DNA of 64,000 bases, taken from NCBI RefSeq assembly GCF_016861915.1, contig NZ_BOLX01000001.1:1-64000 (forward strand), given 5' to 3'. Positions 39,904 to 54,900 of the stretch are shown here, piece by piece. Within the stretch, counting starts at the first letter, position 1. Every line of letters starts with the position of its first letter. Under the pieces are notes generated by a model that was given only the letters and a program-made list of their open reading frames with translations, was not told the DNA's origin and made no database searches. Position numbers and translations under genes: made by a program. The DNA is from Apilactobacillus nanyangensis. GTDB lineage: Bacteria; Bacillota; Bacilli; Lactobacillales; Lactobacillaceae.

Positions 39904-42900
39904 ATGCAATATAATAAAAATAAATTCACAAAATCTAATGATAAAAAACTTATGAAAAAGGTAAAGAAACAATGGGTAGTAGTGTCCATTGCAACTTTAT
40001 CCGTTTTAGGTGTTTCAGCATATGGCATGAATAGTATTTCTGCCAAAGCTGCTGACAATCCTCAACAAGTGGCGCAATCATCTAATAATACTTCTAATAA
40101 TTCAGGAGATCAGTCTGCCCAAAATCAGGCTAATTCTAATAATGATCAACAATCTGATGATAATCAATTGAGTTACCGCGATGGAGATAGTTCGTCATCA
40201 AGTACTGTTGATAATACAGATAACTCAGCGCAATTTAGCCAACAGATTAATCAAGGTGCTAATGATGCATATAATAAAAAAGGCGATAATTCAATTAATT
40301 ATAGTGGCCAAGCAAAAGATTATTATCAAGCTGGATATGCTGGGGCTATTAGTGCAATAAATGCATACAATAATAATACTAATGGCCAAGGTACTGGTAC
40401 GCAAGATTATACTTTTTACGGGAACACACCGGCTAAAGTGACAGGATATACTGGTGATAAGTCTAACGGTGCCAGTGGTAGCACAGGAGGCGTTGGCGGA
40501 TCAAGTGTTGTTTCCACTGGCGGTGGCTCAGTTCCCACAACTGGTTCAACTGGATCCGATTTATCAGGGACGCCACAAGGGTATGGTACTTTGAGCAGTT
40601 CTGGACAAGGTGGAGCAGATGATCCACAATCAGCAAGTACTTCTTCCCAGAATTATCAAAACACTAAGATTAATAAACTTAACAGTGCTAATAACCATAG
40701 TGTTCAATTTACTAACGGAACGCAAATTAACGTTCCTACTGCAAATGATCCTGCAATCTTAAATGATCGAAAAAAATACGATCCATACGCAGGACTTCAA
40801 TCTGCCTTTAATCAAGGGGTGGGTTATGCACTATCACAACAAGGAATGGCGGATGCTGAATCAGGAAAATGGCGAGGTGTTGGTACTGATGGATCCGGCA
40901 TAACTTCCGATTTCTTTGCCCAAGGAGACTTACATCAATCAAAGAATCCATATGATTTGGCATATGTTGGAGCAACAGATGCGATTAGTAAGCAGTTCGA
41001 CTATTTAAATAATTATAAAGGGCCAGTTGCACAATTATCTAGTTCTAGCTTAGGTTCAATCTATCTTAATGCATATAATGATGTTGCTAACCAAACTCAA
41101 AATGGAACTGCGTTTATTGCAAATAGTAATCAGTTCTATGCAGTAGGGATGGGTAGCACTAATTTCACCAATAAAGGAACACTCCCTGCAAGCATTACAA
41201 CCATCAAATTTGTCAATGATGTTAATTTGGATGGAATTTATGGTGTGGGAGTATCTGGTACTTATAATGGAAATGGTAGTTTAACCATTGATGGGCAAAA
41301 CCATATGGTGGATATGCATGGACTAAGTTACAGCATTACCAATGTTAATCAGTTAAAAGTACAAAACTTCCAAACAATTTATGGTAGTGATTATTATGGA
41401 CCATTTATTAATGCACAATCCAATGCATCTATTCGTTATCGCAACATTAATTATGTTGGTTCTCAACTATTATCAGCATACGATAATGACGCATACTTCT
41501 CAGGTAATGTAAATGTGATTATTCCACAATCTAGTGATTACTATTTCTCTCCGTTTAATAATGGAACGGGGATATTTATTCAAGGTGGCGGTAATCAAGA
41601 AAATCTAGAAGTGAGGAATTTTATCTTAGAGCCATACAGTAATTATTTTGGTTCCACTGGTAACTCAGGTGGTACTAATATTGTTTCCACTGGTAATGTC
41701 ACAATTGGACAAGGATCTAATATGACTTTATTACCTGCTGACGGTGGAGTTAGTTCTATTGACAGCGCTAATTTTGGAATTTACTTTAATGCTGTTGGTT
41801 CCAAATTAAACGTCAACAAGGATGCTACATTAAATATTATTCCAAGTAATCTATCATCTACTAAGTCGTTTTATGGAAGTGGTATTTATACCGCTGGACC
41901 AACGGCTATTAACGTTAATGGTGGGACGATTAATGTTGAAGTTAATGGGGTTCCAGGATATTATGCAGAAGCTTTAGATTTTAAGGGTAACACTAGTCTA
42001 AATATTTTGAACGGTGGATTAGTTCAGGTGAAGTTATCTAACTTAACATCATCATCTTACTATGGATTATTAACACAAGTTGGTGGCGGGAACCTTAACG
42101 TAGGAAATCGTGGTAACTTAGTTATCCAAATCACCGACAACTCAGGTATTAAGAACATACCAATCTATGGACAAGGTTTAATCGTTAATAATGTTGGGAA
42201 TAGTCGTATTGTTTTAACTAAAAATGATAAAACATCTCAATTTAATAACAAGGACATTAAGGCATATACGGTTGCTGTTAATGGAACACCATACTATTAC
42301 TTCAATCTTTCTAACGGATCTAATAAATTTACTTTTACCGATGCTAGTGGTAATAAAAATAGTGGAACGATAACGGGAAACACATTAGAAATTGATCCAA
42401 TTCCATCAATAACATTTGCAGGGCCTATTTCTCGTACACAGAACTCTGATGGAACTTCCACCATCAATGCTTATGCAAGGATAACAAAGTATTCACCATC
42501 AGTTGGTCCAGTCCATGTGGGCGTCTACAGTGGTAATGGCACTAGCATTTCTGATATGCAATTACTAAATAATCAAAGTACCAATACAACGACTACCAAT
42601 CAAAATCAAACGGTTGACCCTAACAGTTATACTACTACCCAATCAATTAATTCTAATTACCAAGATGGACAAATTATTCCCATCTCATTTAACTTACCCG
42701 CAAATGCTTCCAATGGATATGGATTACGTCTAACCTATGGATTAAGTACTGTCAATATGGTTAGTGATGGTAATAGTTATGTAGGTAGTGTTGAAGGATA
42801 TTCCGGTAGCAATGGTGTAATTAAAGCTGATAAAAATGGAACTTTCGTCACTGATAATGGTAGTGTAGGTACAGCTAATCAAGGAATCGTTGATGGTATT

Positions 42901-45900
42901 ACGGATGCCTTAAACGGTAATAATGCTGCGAAAGCACTGCAAACATTCAATGTTCAAACCAGTTCTGATTATTTAAGTGGGTATCAAGGTGCTCAAGCTG
43001 GTTATGCTGCTTATGATAAAACACAACCAGACCAAGATTATACGCAATTAGCAGCTTATAATAATTCTGATAACCCTGGAGCATTTATTAGAGGATATCA
43101 AGAAGCTTCCTATCAAGCTGGATTATATGATGCTAAGTATAATCGTAATAATAATGCGCAAAATGCTAGCTATCAAGAGGCGCAAACGGAATATACTAAT
43201 GCATATAATGCATCCTTTAATTCTCTAGGCCAAAGTGCGCAAAATATTATTGCTAATAATAGTCTAGTTACAAGTAACTATGACGGAATGACTGCTGCAG
43301 CAACTTATGCTGGAATCTCAGATGGTCAAGGGGTAGCAGCTTTCTTTGCTGACGAAAAACAAGGTAGTAATATTTCATCCGGCAACTTTAATGGAACTAA
43401 CTGGAATAATATTCAAAACGATCCTAATCAAGTTGCTGCATATAATGCTGCGGCGGTCGGATTTAACAATGCGATTAATTTATTGGATCCATTAGGAAAT
43501 AATCCAGATAGCAGTGCTAATCGAACTGAACAAGAAGCCTTCTTATACGGAAAGTCATTAGTAAATGGAGCACTTTCACAAACTCTTCCAACCCAAACTA
43601 GTTCTGCAATCCCTAACCTAGCTGCGGGACAATTAGGCTGGAAAGCAGAACAGGCCGGATATCAAGCAGTGCAACAAGCAGTTGCACAAGCATTTAAACA
43701 ACAACAAAATATTAGCAATATTACGGAAGCTAATTACAATGATCCTAGCCAACTTAATAGTGACAATTTTCAAGGCGATGTTACTATCTATAAGCAAGCT
43801 AAATATGGTGCATATCAAGCACTAAAGAAAAACTCTCAAGCAGGATTAAATCAAGTCCAACTAGCGGGATATATGAGTACCATTATTCCTTTAGCTACCC
43901 AACAAGGAATTTATGATTTTCAACATGGGACTAGTACCGCAAGTTTAGGTTCATTATGGGATCAGTACTATGGACAATCATATAATAATGCCCAAGTAGC
44001 TTTTAATAAAGGTCAACAAGATGGATTATCAGCGGTGCAAGCTAATAACCAAACTAGTAACCAAGGTAGTTCAACAATAGCTAATGCAAGTGGTGAATCG
44101 TCATCATACTTGATTGGATATCAAGGAGCAGTAGATGGATATCAAGCTGGATTAGTTGGTAACAACCAACCTGCTGCCGGGACCACTTCTGCTTACCAAA
44201 ATGCATATCAATACGGAATGAGTCCAGCCCGTAGAGTAACTGGGGCTAATGACTATGTGAAAGTAGGTAAAGCTAAAGCTTCTGATGATAGCTACACCAG
44301 CGGGTATAATGCTGCTAATCAAGGTTACAATGATGGTTATACTGCATACAATAGTATTACTAATCCTAATCCTAGCACCAATAGTACTGATTCTGCTTAC
44401 GTAATCGGATACAACTATGGGGTGCAAAATGCTAAAGATGCCCAAGGATTCTTGGATGGGGCTAATGCCTATGTTAACAATGCGGTTAACGGGGTTACAA
44501 CCAATGGTACTGCTAAATATCAATCTAACTATGCCGCCGGATTTAATGCTGCAGCTAATGGAGTATCGAATGGTTTTAGAGGTTCCAAACCACAAAGCCT
44601 TGATACAACCGTAAGAAATACTAATGGAGCTGCTGCCATTGGATATTTAGCATTTTTTGGTAGTCAAAATAGTGTTTTAGCAGCTATGAATGCACAAGAT
44701 TTAAGTGCACAAAATATTAGTGTTAGTTCCAATTATGCAACACCGTTTAATGTTGCAATTGATGTCTTCAATAGTCAAAAAGCAGCTTTGCAAAAAACTA
44801 GTTATACCTCAACTTATAATACTAGTGCACCATTATATACAATAGTTAATTTCTTTGTGAAAAATCAGATTGTGCCATTGTACAATAAAGGAATTAATGC
44901 ATTCTTAAAAGGCGAAGAAAGATCAAATAGACCATTTGCAGCAGCTGGTTATGATGATGCTCAAGCTGGATTTAATCAAACTGCGGGAGTTCCAACAACT
45001 TCTGCTGGATATCAAGCTGGATTAAAACAATATCAAGACATGCAGAATGGTATTACAGCTGCGATGAGTGATGCTACAGCGGCCACTCAACAAACAGTAT
45101 CTGCCAACACTACTGGTAAATCAACTGACTATATTGATGCCTACCAAGCTACAATTGCAGGTTACAATGATGGTACTTTAGGTAGTAAAACAGATTTGAC
45201 TACAAAAACTAAGGTGTACAAATTAGCTTATCAATCAGCATTAACTAAAGGACAATCACAATCATCTCAAGTCCAAAAAGATTTTGTATATGGAAATATT
45301 CAAGATGTGTCTGAATCGGATAAAGGAGCTGACAAGTTAAGCTATCAATCAGCAATTAAATCCATATATGCAGGTTTAACCAATGGATTACAGTCAACGA
45401 ATACAAATACCGATAATCAATATGCATTTGGTGAATCTTTAGCATTACAAATTAATAATAAATCCTCCCAAGTGGACGTCACTAAGGATCAACATACTAA
45501 CAATAGTACTAGCAATGATTTAACTACCTATGTCAATAATGATATTCAAAATGCACTAGTGGACTCGCATAATGATGTCTTTACTGGTGATGGTAAATCT
45601 AAGGATAGATCAGATGCACAAGGTACCATTTATCAAATTCTATATACGCAATTGTATACTTCTTTGCAATCATCATATGAGAAAGGAATTGAAGATTTTA
45701 AGAAACAAGCTACCTATACTGGAAACTTCTCATACAATCAATCTCCAGAATATAGTTTGGGATATTTAAATGCTGCTAAAGGATTTGAAATTGCCTTAAC
45801 TGGCGATGATAGTCAAACCAAAGCTGCTGACTTTAGTACCTATTACAATGTTCAAGGACCTGCATATCAAGCAGGTTACAAATCAGGACAAAAATATGCA

Positions 45901-48900
45901 GCTGAATATAGCAACGCTATTAATAAACAATCATCTACTTCAGATGATGTGATTAAAGCAGTTAATGATGTGTTAAGTAGTATTAAGAATTCTGGAACAG
46001 CTGTAGATCCAGCTAATTCGCAAACCCCATTATACAAAAAGGTTTACTATGTTGCGGCTCAAAACATGATGAAAGCATACATTAGTGGCTCCAATCAATT
46101 TGTTAATGGTGGAACTAAAGTAGATGCTAATAACGCTAATAATGTTTATGGGGACGCTTTTTCAACAGGTTGGCAAGATGCTAAGGACGGTTTATTACAT
46201 GCTTTTATTAAATCTAATACTGCACCTAATGGTGCTGCTCAAGCTAAAGGATACACTTATGGACAAAGCATCTATGCTGGTGCAATGGCAACCAGTCAAC
46301 CTGCTGATGTTAATTCCATAGCATATAAAGGTTATGTTGCAGTTCAAGCAGCTCTGGCTCAAGCTAAAAGTGATTATGAACACCAAAATAAAGTTGATAT
46401 TAATAACATATCCATCCCATCTGGATTGGATAATGGTCAACAAGAAGCTTTCAAAGCTTTCTATATTGGTGCTTATTACGCATACACTAAAAATGATGGT
46501 GATGCGCTACCTAGTGACATGAATAATGACTTGAGTCAACGTGCTCGTCAAATTGCTAAGACTTCTGATCAAGCTTTCAATGGGTCACAAGCCTTTATTT
46601 ATAATCGAGCTGATCCACAAAACAATGCCCAATTTACGACCGGATATAATTTAGCCAAAGATGGCTATGAAGACGGTCTTATTAATGGTGCCAATAATAA
46701 AGATCAGTTAACTAATGGAAAATCAACGTATTATATCAGTGGATTTAATGCTGGAATGAATTATCATGATAGCTATGTAAAGGCTGCTAATAGTCAGCCC
46801 ACAGATAGTACACAAACGTATGCGGGAGCTAGCGATGCGTTTTCAGCATACATGAATGCAACTACGGATACTCAAAGAAATTCTTTAACTGATAAAGTTT
46901 TAGGTGGTAATGATAATGGTGAATATGTAAATGCTTATAATACTGCCTTAAGACAATCTCGCGATTCAACTACTCAAGGTGCCAATGATTTTATTAGCGG
47001 GCAAGGACATGCTAAATTAGCGTTTAGTAATCCACAAGTTATTTATGATCGTGCATATGCTGCAGCCCAAAAAGGTTTCCAAGCAGGGTTAGCTAATAGT
47101 TCGGATACAAGTAGTGATGCAAGTGAATCTGCTGGAATTAATACCGCTAAAGTATATTCAGCGGGGTACAACCAAGCTTTATCAGATGCCAATAGTGGTA
47201 CCACTAATCCTAATGCTCATCCAGAGTTAGTAGGATATAAAGATACGATTCAAGCTTTACAAGACGTACAAAGCGGTCAAGTAAGTACAACTAATAATTC
47301 ACCAATTTATGCGATTGTAACTGCGCAAAAACTAGGGATGAATGATGCGTTAGCTAAATTGAATAAGTCAACTAGCAACGCTACTACGCTTGGAGATAAC
47401 GATCAAGTTAATAACGCACAATCACTTAGTGACGTCTCATATAAGACTGGTTACAATGCGGTGATTGAAGGATATCTTGATGGAGTTTCCAGCACTGCCG
47501 GTAGTTCGGAACGTTATAATGCATCTCCTAATAACAATAATCCAGCATATCAATATGGTTACGTTTTAGGTAATGTCATTGGTAGAAAGGAAATTGGAGC
47601 TACTGATTTCTTATCTGGTAAAAATAATGGAGTGCCAACGGATGCTAACTACACTACTGGATATACTGATGCCAATACAGGATACGATGATGGTATTGCT
47701 AACAATACCAAGTCATTAACATCTAAAGAATATAATCGTGGATATGACGCAGGACAAGCTGCTCGTAGTGATTACCAGGCAGCAGAAAGTAAACCTGTTC
47801 CTAGTGCCAATGATTCTAATTCTGATACGTATAAAGGGGTTGCTGATGCCATTGCAGCTGCTAAGCAGGCTGGTAAGGTTACCCCCATCGTAGTGGATGC
47901 TTCTCATAGTGCTGCTTATGTTATGGCTTATAACAAAGCTGGAGCAGATGCAACTACTGCTAGTCAAGCAGGGCTAGCTGCTTTTAATAGTGGTCAAATT
48001 GCTAATCCAGCCAGTCAAACAACTACCGCAAATCAAGCGGTTTACAACCAAGCTTATAACGACGCAACTAATGGATTTAAACAAGGTCTTAACCCTAACA
48101 ACACTAAAGAACCTATAGCCATCAATGAAAAGGTTGGCTTTGATCAGGCTAAATCGGTTGCTAAGGGATACCAAGATGCCATGAATGACTTTTTGGCAGG
48201 ACAAAATGATCCGAATGCACATTCCGATGAACCTGGATACAGTGATACAATGCAGGCATTGTTAAACGCCCAATCAAATACTAAGAATGCAACGAACAAT
48301 TCACCTTTATATGCTGTGGTTTACTCACAAGCAGTTGGTGCCAATGATGGGTTAACTGCTGTAAAGAGCGACCCAAGTACGTCGAATACTACGACTGTAC
48401 CTGATAGTCGTCAATCCACAGTTAATGCCAACGTTTATCAATCTGGTTATCAAGGTGCTGTTGGTGGTTACAAAGATGGTTCTGCAAGTACGCATGGAAT
48501 TTCGACTAATAAAGATACAAACCAATCAGGTAATCAAATTTATCAAAATGCATATACACAAGGTAATTATGCTGGACGGCAACAAGCAGGTGCCAATGAT
48601 TACACCAAGGGAACCGTTGATGATGGTGTAAAGAAATCCGATAACAATTATGCGACGGGGGTATCCAATGCTGCGGATGGTTTTGCAGATGGTAAACAAA
48701 TTGGTCAAACTACCGCAACCCCAACGCCAACTAATAATGATAAAACTTATATCACTGGTTTTGATCAAGGGGTGGCTACTGCTACTGGTTCCAAACAAGC
48801 CGTTCAATCAGAATCTAGTGATGCAAATAACTTGAGTGGGGATGCCCAAAATGCCTACTACGGAACTAAGGATGGATACTTAGCTGGAGCTAATTCCGGC

Positions 48901-51900
48901 GCCACAATCACCTCATTGCCATCAGATAACCAAAAAGTAGACAAAGTTTCTAATGCTTACACCAGTGCATATCAAGATGCCTATAACGATGCCCAATCAA
49001 AGGCTAACTTAGGTGCACAGAATGCTTATGTTAATACTAAAGTATCTGATTATGCTAACTGGAATCCACAACAACAAATTGCCTATGACCAAGGGGTTCA
49101 TAATGCTAATAGTGGATATAATGAGGCTGCTGGCAATATTAATGCTAATAGTGCCACTTCTGCAACTAACAATGCACAAGATGCATTTAATGGTGCTAAG
49201 TTAGGTTTTAGTGATGGGACTACTGGTCAAACTACCAATGTTTCCAATTCATCACTAGATTATCAAGTTGCGTATGTGAAAGCCAAACAAGCAGCGGCTA
49301 ATGCTGCAGCTCAAGGAGTAACTAACTTCGAAGCTAACGCTGGAGATACTACGCATGGGGCAACCGATGCACTGGGTAACGCGCAAAGTCATGGTTTTCA
49401 AACTGCTAATGCTGGGTACACAGCGGCTAAAAATAATCAGATTGATAAAAATAATACAGACCCATCATATTTGGCCGGTGTTACTTTAGCTAATAATGTT
49501 CAAAATGGAGCTATAGATGCTACCAATAATCCATCAATCAGCAATTATCAAAATGGTGATTTAGCGCAACAAGTAGCATATGCGGCTACGGTTGCCGGAT
49601 ACATTGATGGAGCTAACGGGACAGCTGATAGAGCTACTCCTACGGGTACTAACGCAAGCCAGTCTAGAGCATACTTAGATGCTTATGCAGCCGCTAAACA
49701 AAACGGTATTAATCAAGCGTCTCAAGGGGCTCAAGCATATATTAATAATACGACGATTAATGAAGGTATTGATGCCAACAGCGTTGCTGAAAAAACTGGT
49801 TTTAATAATGCCAAAGCTGGATTTGCTGAAGGTTTATCTGGTAATGACAATAGTCAAAATCAAAGTTATCAGATTGGATACAAATCAGCTCAATCAGCTA
49901 AAGCTGGTTTAATCGACATTGAGAGTGGTAATAATACTCAACAAGCAACCGTTAGTGATTCCAACGCTTACAGTGTAGCTCGTAAGGCATATCAAGACGC
50001 TTTTGCTGCACTTCAAAAGAACCCTGACGATATTAGTCAAACGGCTACCAATAATACCCTTGCATACCAATATGCTTTTAATCAAGCTAAACAAGATCTT
50101 AATGACCAATATGAAGCTGGTAAGCAACAATTTATTAATCAATATGTAAATGGACAAGCTAGTGCTAATACCGACAATGCTAAGAGCATTCAATCACAAG
50201 CACTATTGAACCAAGGGTTTCAAGATGCATTAGTAGCATTCAATGAGGCAATGCGAGGGTCTAATAAATCTTCTAAGAGTACCACTGCAGCCCAAGCTGG
50301 ATTTACGGAGGGACAATTAGCATACAAAGCAGTCCAACAAGTTACTGGCGGTCAAACTACTGCCGATAGTAACTCGGATGGATACTATCAAAAAGCGTTC
50401 TCAGCTGCTCAAGATGCGCTTAGTGCCTTCACTAAGAATCCGGATACTAATAATTCGGTTGACACAAGTAATCCAAATGCAGGCAATCCTGCTTATACCG
50501 CTGCCTATACTGCTGCTATCTACCAATTAAGAGCTAATTACAATCGCGGAGTCCAACAATACTTATCTGGTAAGAATTTACCGGGTGATGCGACTTCATC
50601 ATTTGTGGCTGGATATAACGACGCGTTAAATGGATTCCAAAGCGTGATAAACGGGTCTGGAACTCCAGATACGAATGCGTATGGTTATATTACTTCTGGT
50701 GCCAATCAAGGTAAGATAGCTGGACAAAGTGCTTTATCTGGATACAATGCTGGAATGATTGGCAATACAGCCACCACTAATGATTCGGTCCAAAACGATG
50801 CTAACTTAGGGACTACAGCTGGTTACAAAGATGCTTTGTCAAGTAGCAAACAATCTGATAATCAATTGGCAGGGATGTCACTAGCTTATCGTGAAGCTTA
50901 TAAAAAAGCTTATAATGATGTGAAAACAGCAGCGGATACAGGTGCTACCAACTTTGTTAATGGTAAACAAGTTGATAAGACTAATCCTGAATATAACAGA
51001 ATTATACAAGGATATAATTTTGCTCAAAATGGATTTAACTATGCACAAAGTAATCCAAATACGACTGCTGATCAATTAAGTGCAGATCAACAAAACAATC
51101 CTTCATTTATGCGTGGGTTCTACGCATATGTAAATGCAATGCAAGGATTCCATGATGCTCAAACTGCTACTAGCACTTCAGCTGCTTATAACCCCACATA
51201 TCGTGAACAACAACGAGGTTATAATGGTGCGATGGCTGGTTATGCAGATGGAGAAAATGGTAATGGAGTAAGTAATAATTCAGGAGCTACTCCAGCATAT
51301 GATGCAGCATACGCATTGGCTTACCAAGATGGAAAAGCCAAGGCTTCTTTAGGTGCGGCAGATGCTAATGGTAATACACCGGCTCAAAACATTGCTAACT
51401 ACAATGCTCGTCAGTTAGATGCATATCACGCAGGTCAAACTAATGCGAATAATGCATATGCTCAAGCTAAAAGTAACGTCACCATCAGTAATCCTTATGC
51501 TTCCGGAACTGATGCTTATGATACCTTCAACGGAGCCCAAGCTGGATTTATTACAGGATTTACAGGTAATGGATCAATTCCTTCTGGTAGTAATTTGGTA
51601 TATACATCTGCATACAATAAAGCGTTAGCAGAGGCGAAGCAAAACGTTACAATTGGTATTAACGATTTCGCCCAAAATAATGATGACTCTGGTAAATCAA
51701 ACGCTGTAGATGCCACTAATCAAGCAATCTATAATGGATATAACCAAGCTAGTGACGGATACACTTCCCAGTTAAATGGAACCGTGGACACAAATAATAA
51801 TAATTCTGCATACAAAACTGGAATTCAAATGGCTATAGATGAACAAAATGGTTTAAATGCAGCTATTACTAATGCCAATCAAACACCTACTGGTAGTGCA

Positions 51901-54900
51901 TCATTTATCTCAGCATTTCATGCCACTGTAGCTGGATATAGTGATGGAAAGAATGGAAGCAATAATCAACAAAATCCGACTGGTAATGATCAAAGTCAAT
52001 CACGTGTTTACCGTGATGCATATGCAGAAGCTCTATCAAATGCCCAATTCAATGCTAATGCAGGTGCAATTGCCTTTACTGGCAATACAGGTCAACCGGC
52101 AAGTGGATCAGATCAAAATTCTCAAGCACAACAGTTTGGATACAATCAAGCTAAACTCGGTCATGATGATTTTGTGAGTGGAAAAACACAAACTCAATCT
52201 ACAGTCCCAGCGTATGTTATTGGCTACAATGCTGCTAAGTCCGCTAAAGCTGGTTTAACTGATGCCCAAAATGGGAATAATAATGGTCAAGCCACGGCAT
52301 CAGATGCAGTAGCTTATGGAAATGCCCAAGTGGCATATAACGATGCCTTTTTAGCATTGCAGAACAATCCAGATGATACCAATACAACTCCATCAACTTC
52401 TAAATCAGTTGCTTATAATGATTCATATGCAGCAGCTAAGACATACTTGAGAGGTCAATACCAATCAGGTTATCAACAATTTATCACTGATTATGCTAAT
52501 GGTGCTACTCAAGCGGATGTAACTAACGTTACTTCTAGTCAAGCACAAACATTGTTTGCTAATGGATTTAGTGATGCTGTTGCTGGATATAATGAAGCAA
52601 TTGCTGCCAACAATGTTAATGCAACCGCAAATTCGTCTGATAATTCTGGTAAACAAGCGGGATTTGCTGAGGGACGCCAAGTAGTTAAAGGAGCTAACCA
52701 AATAGCGACAGGACAATCAGTCGATGCTAATAATAATGATCCTATCTATCAAAAAGCGGTTGAAGCTGCTCAAACTGCTAAGACTGATTTCAAATCGAAT
52801 CCAGATATTTCAGATAATGTTACTTCCACGGACAATAACTTCTCCAGTGCACCATATGTAAATGCATTTAAATTAACCATTGACCAAATGAGGGTTAATT
52901 ACCAAAGTGGGTATCAACAATATCTATCTAATACGGCATCTATCGCTAATGCGACTGATGAATATAAAGCAGGGGTTGCTGATGCCACTAATGGATACCA
53001 AGCTGCCATGAGTGGACAACCATCATCAGGACAAACTTCAGGATACCTGGCTGGATTTAATCAAGGTAAACAAGCTTATGTTGGGTATACACATGCATTG
53101 AATAATGAATCCAACACCAATAGTGCGGGTGTACATCAAGATAATGCTTATACAGGTGCTAAAGCTGGAATCGCAGATGCAACAAATGCCGGTGGTCAAA
53201 TTAAGAATGACAGTCAATTAAATGGTCAATCTTTTGATTACATTCAAGCATATAAACAAGCAGTATATGCAACACAAAATTCACGTTCTACAGGTGCGAA
53301 TGATTACCTAACTGGTAAAGATAAACCAGAGGGAAACACAGCGATTATAACCTCACAACAAAGTGGATATGCTGATGCAGAAGCTGGATATGCAGCTGCT
53401 ACGCAAAACAATGAGCCTTCAAATGATCAAAAAGCTAATAAAGAATTTATGGCTGGATTTAATTCATATAAAGATAGTATGACAGGCTTTGATGTCTACC
53501 AGGCTGGGAAACAATTGGATTCAAATATTAGTGTCAGTCAACAGGATGCCTTTGCTGGAGCACAAGCGGGTTATCAAGCGGGTGCAAACTATCAAAAGGT
53601 CGATTTAAGCGGCAAATCACCAGCATATGTAACGGCATTTAACAAGGCAGTTGAAGATGCGAAAAAGTATGCATCATACGGTGCTGCTGAACAATTAGGT
53701 GCGACTGCTGTTAACCAGGATGGTTGGACTGAACCACAAAAGGCAGCTTATGCTGCTGGTAAGCAAAATGCCCAAAGTGGTTATGATCAAATCAAATCTA
53801 ATGTCAGTGCAACTAACAATAATACCAACCCATCAGATGCTTATGATGCCTTCGCGGGTGCTCAAGCTGGTTTCAAAGATGGAACTACTGGTGGTAAACC
53901 AATTGATTTAACTGATAAATCAGCTGTCTTTGTTGCGGCTTATCATAAAGCACAATCAGAAGCTCAAGCAGCGGTTAAACAAGGACAGGCATTATTCCAA
54001 AGCTCCGGAGTTAACACCACCGTTTCAGGTAAAGATGCATTGAGTGTGGCAACTAATAATGCCTTTACTCAAATGAAGGCAGGATTTGATTACTACAATA
54101 CTCATAAGCAAGATGATAATAGTAATCAAGATCAGTCATACCAAGCTGGAATTCAGATGGCTAAAGATGTCGCACAAGGAATTGCGGATGCACAGACTAA
54201 CGCTAATAACCCTGATTATACTGGGTCAGCAGCTCAAGTAGCTGCTTATAAAGCAGCGGTTGCTGGATATTCTGCATCTGTTAACGGGTACAGTGATGGA
54301 TCACACAATGTGAATACCAACAGTACACCACCTGATAAGACGCAGGCAACGGCTTATAATTATGTCTATGCATTATCATGGACTAGTGGTCAAAGCGATG
54401 CCTTATTAGGTGCTAAAGATTATGAAGATGGTAAAAACAATGATTATGACCAAGGGGTATCTGGACGCGCTAAAGCAGTCGGTTATGGAGATGCTAAACG
54501 CGGACATGATGATGTTGTTAATAAAAAGCCAGCTACTGGTAATTTAACAGATTCTTACAAATTAGGTCGTGACACTACTCAAACCGCGCAAAATGCTTTA
54601 GCAGATGCAGTTAAGGGAGTTAATAATACTCCTAATAATGAATTCTCTGGAGCATATCAAGATGTGCAAAATACCTACCATGCGGCTGCTCAAGCTATTT
54701 TATCTAATCCGGATCATCCAGCTACAGTAGCCAACGGGCAATCAGTACCATATCAAGATGCTTATCAATCAGCAATTAATTTATTGACCACGCAATATCA
54801 AAATGGTCGAGATCAATTTGCTAGTCAATACGCAACTGGTAATGGGGTTGATACGAGTTCAGTACCTTCTAATGATGCAATCAGTGTTCTTAAATTAGGT

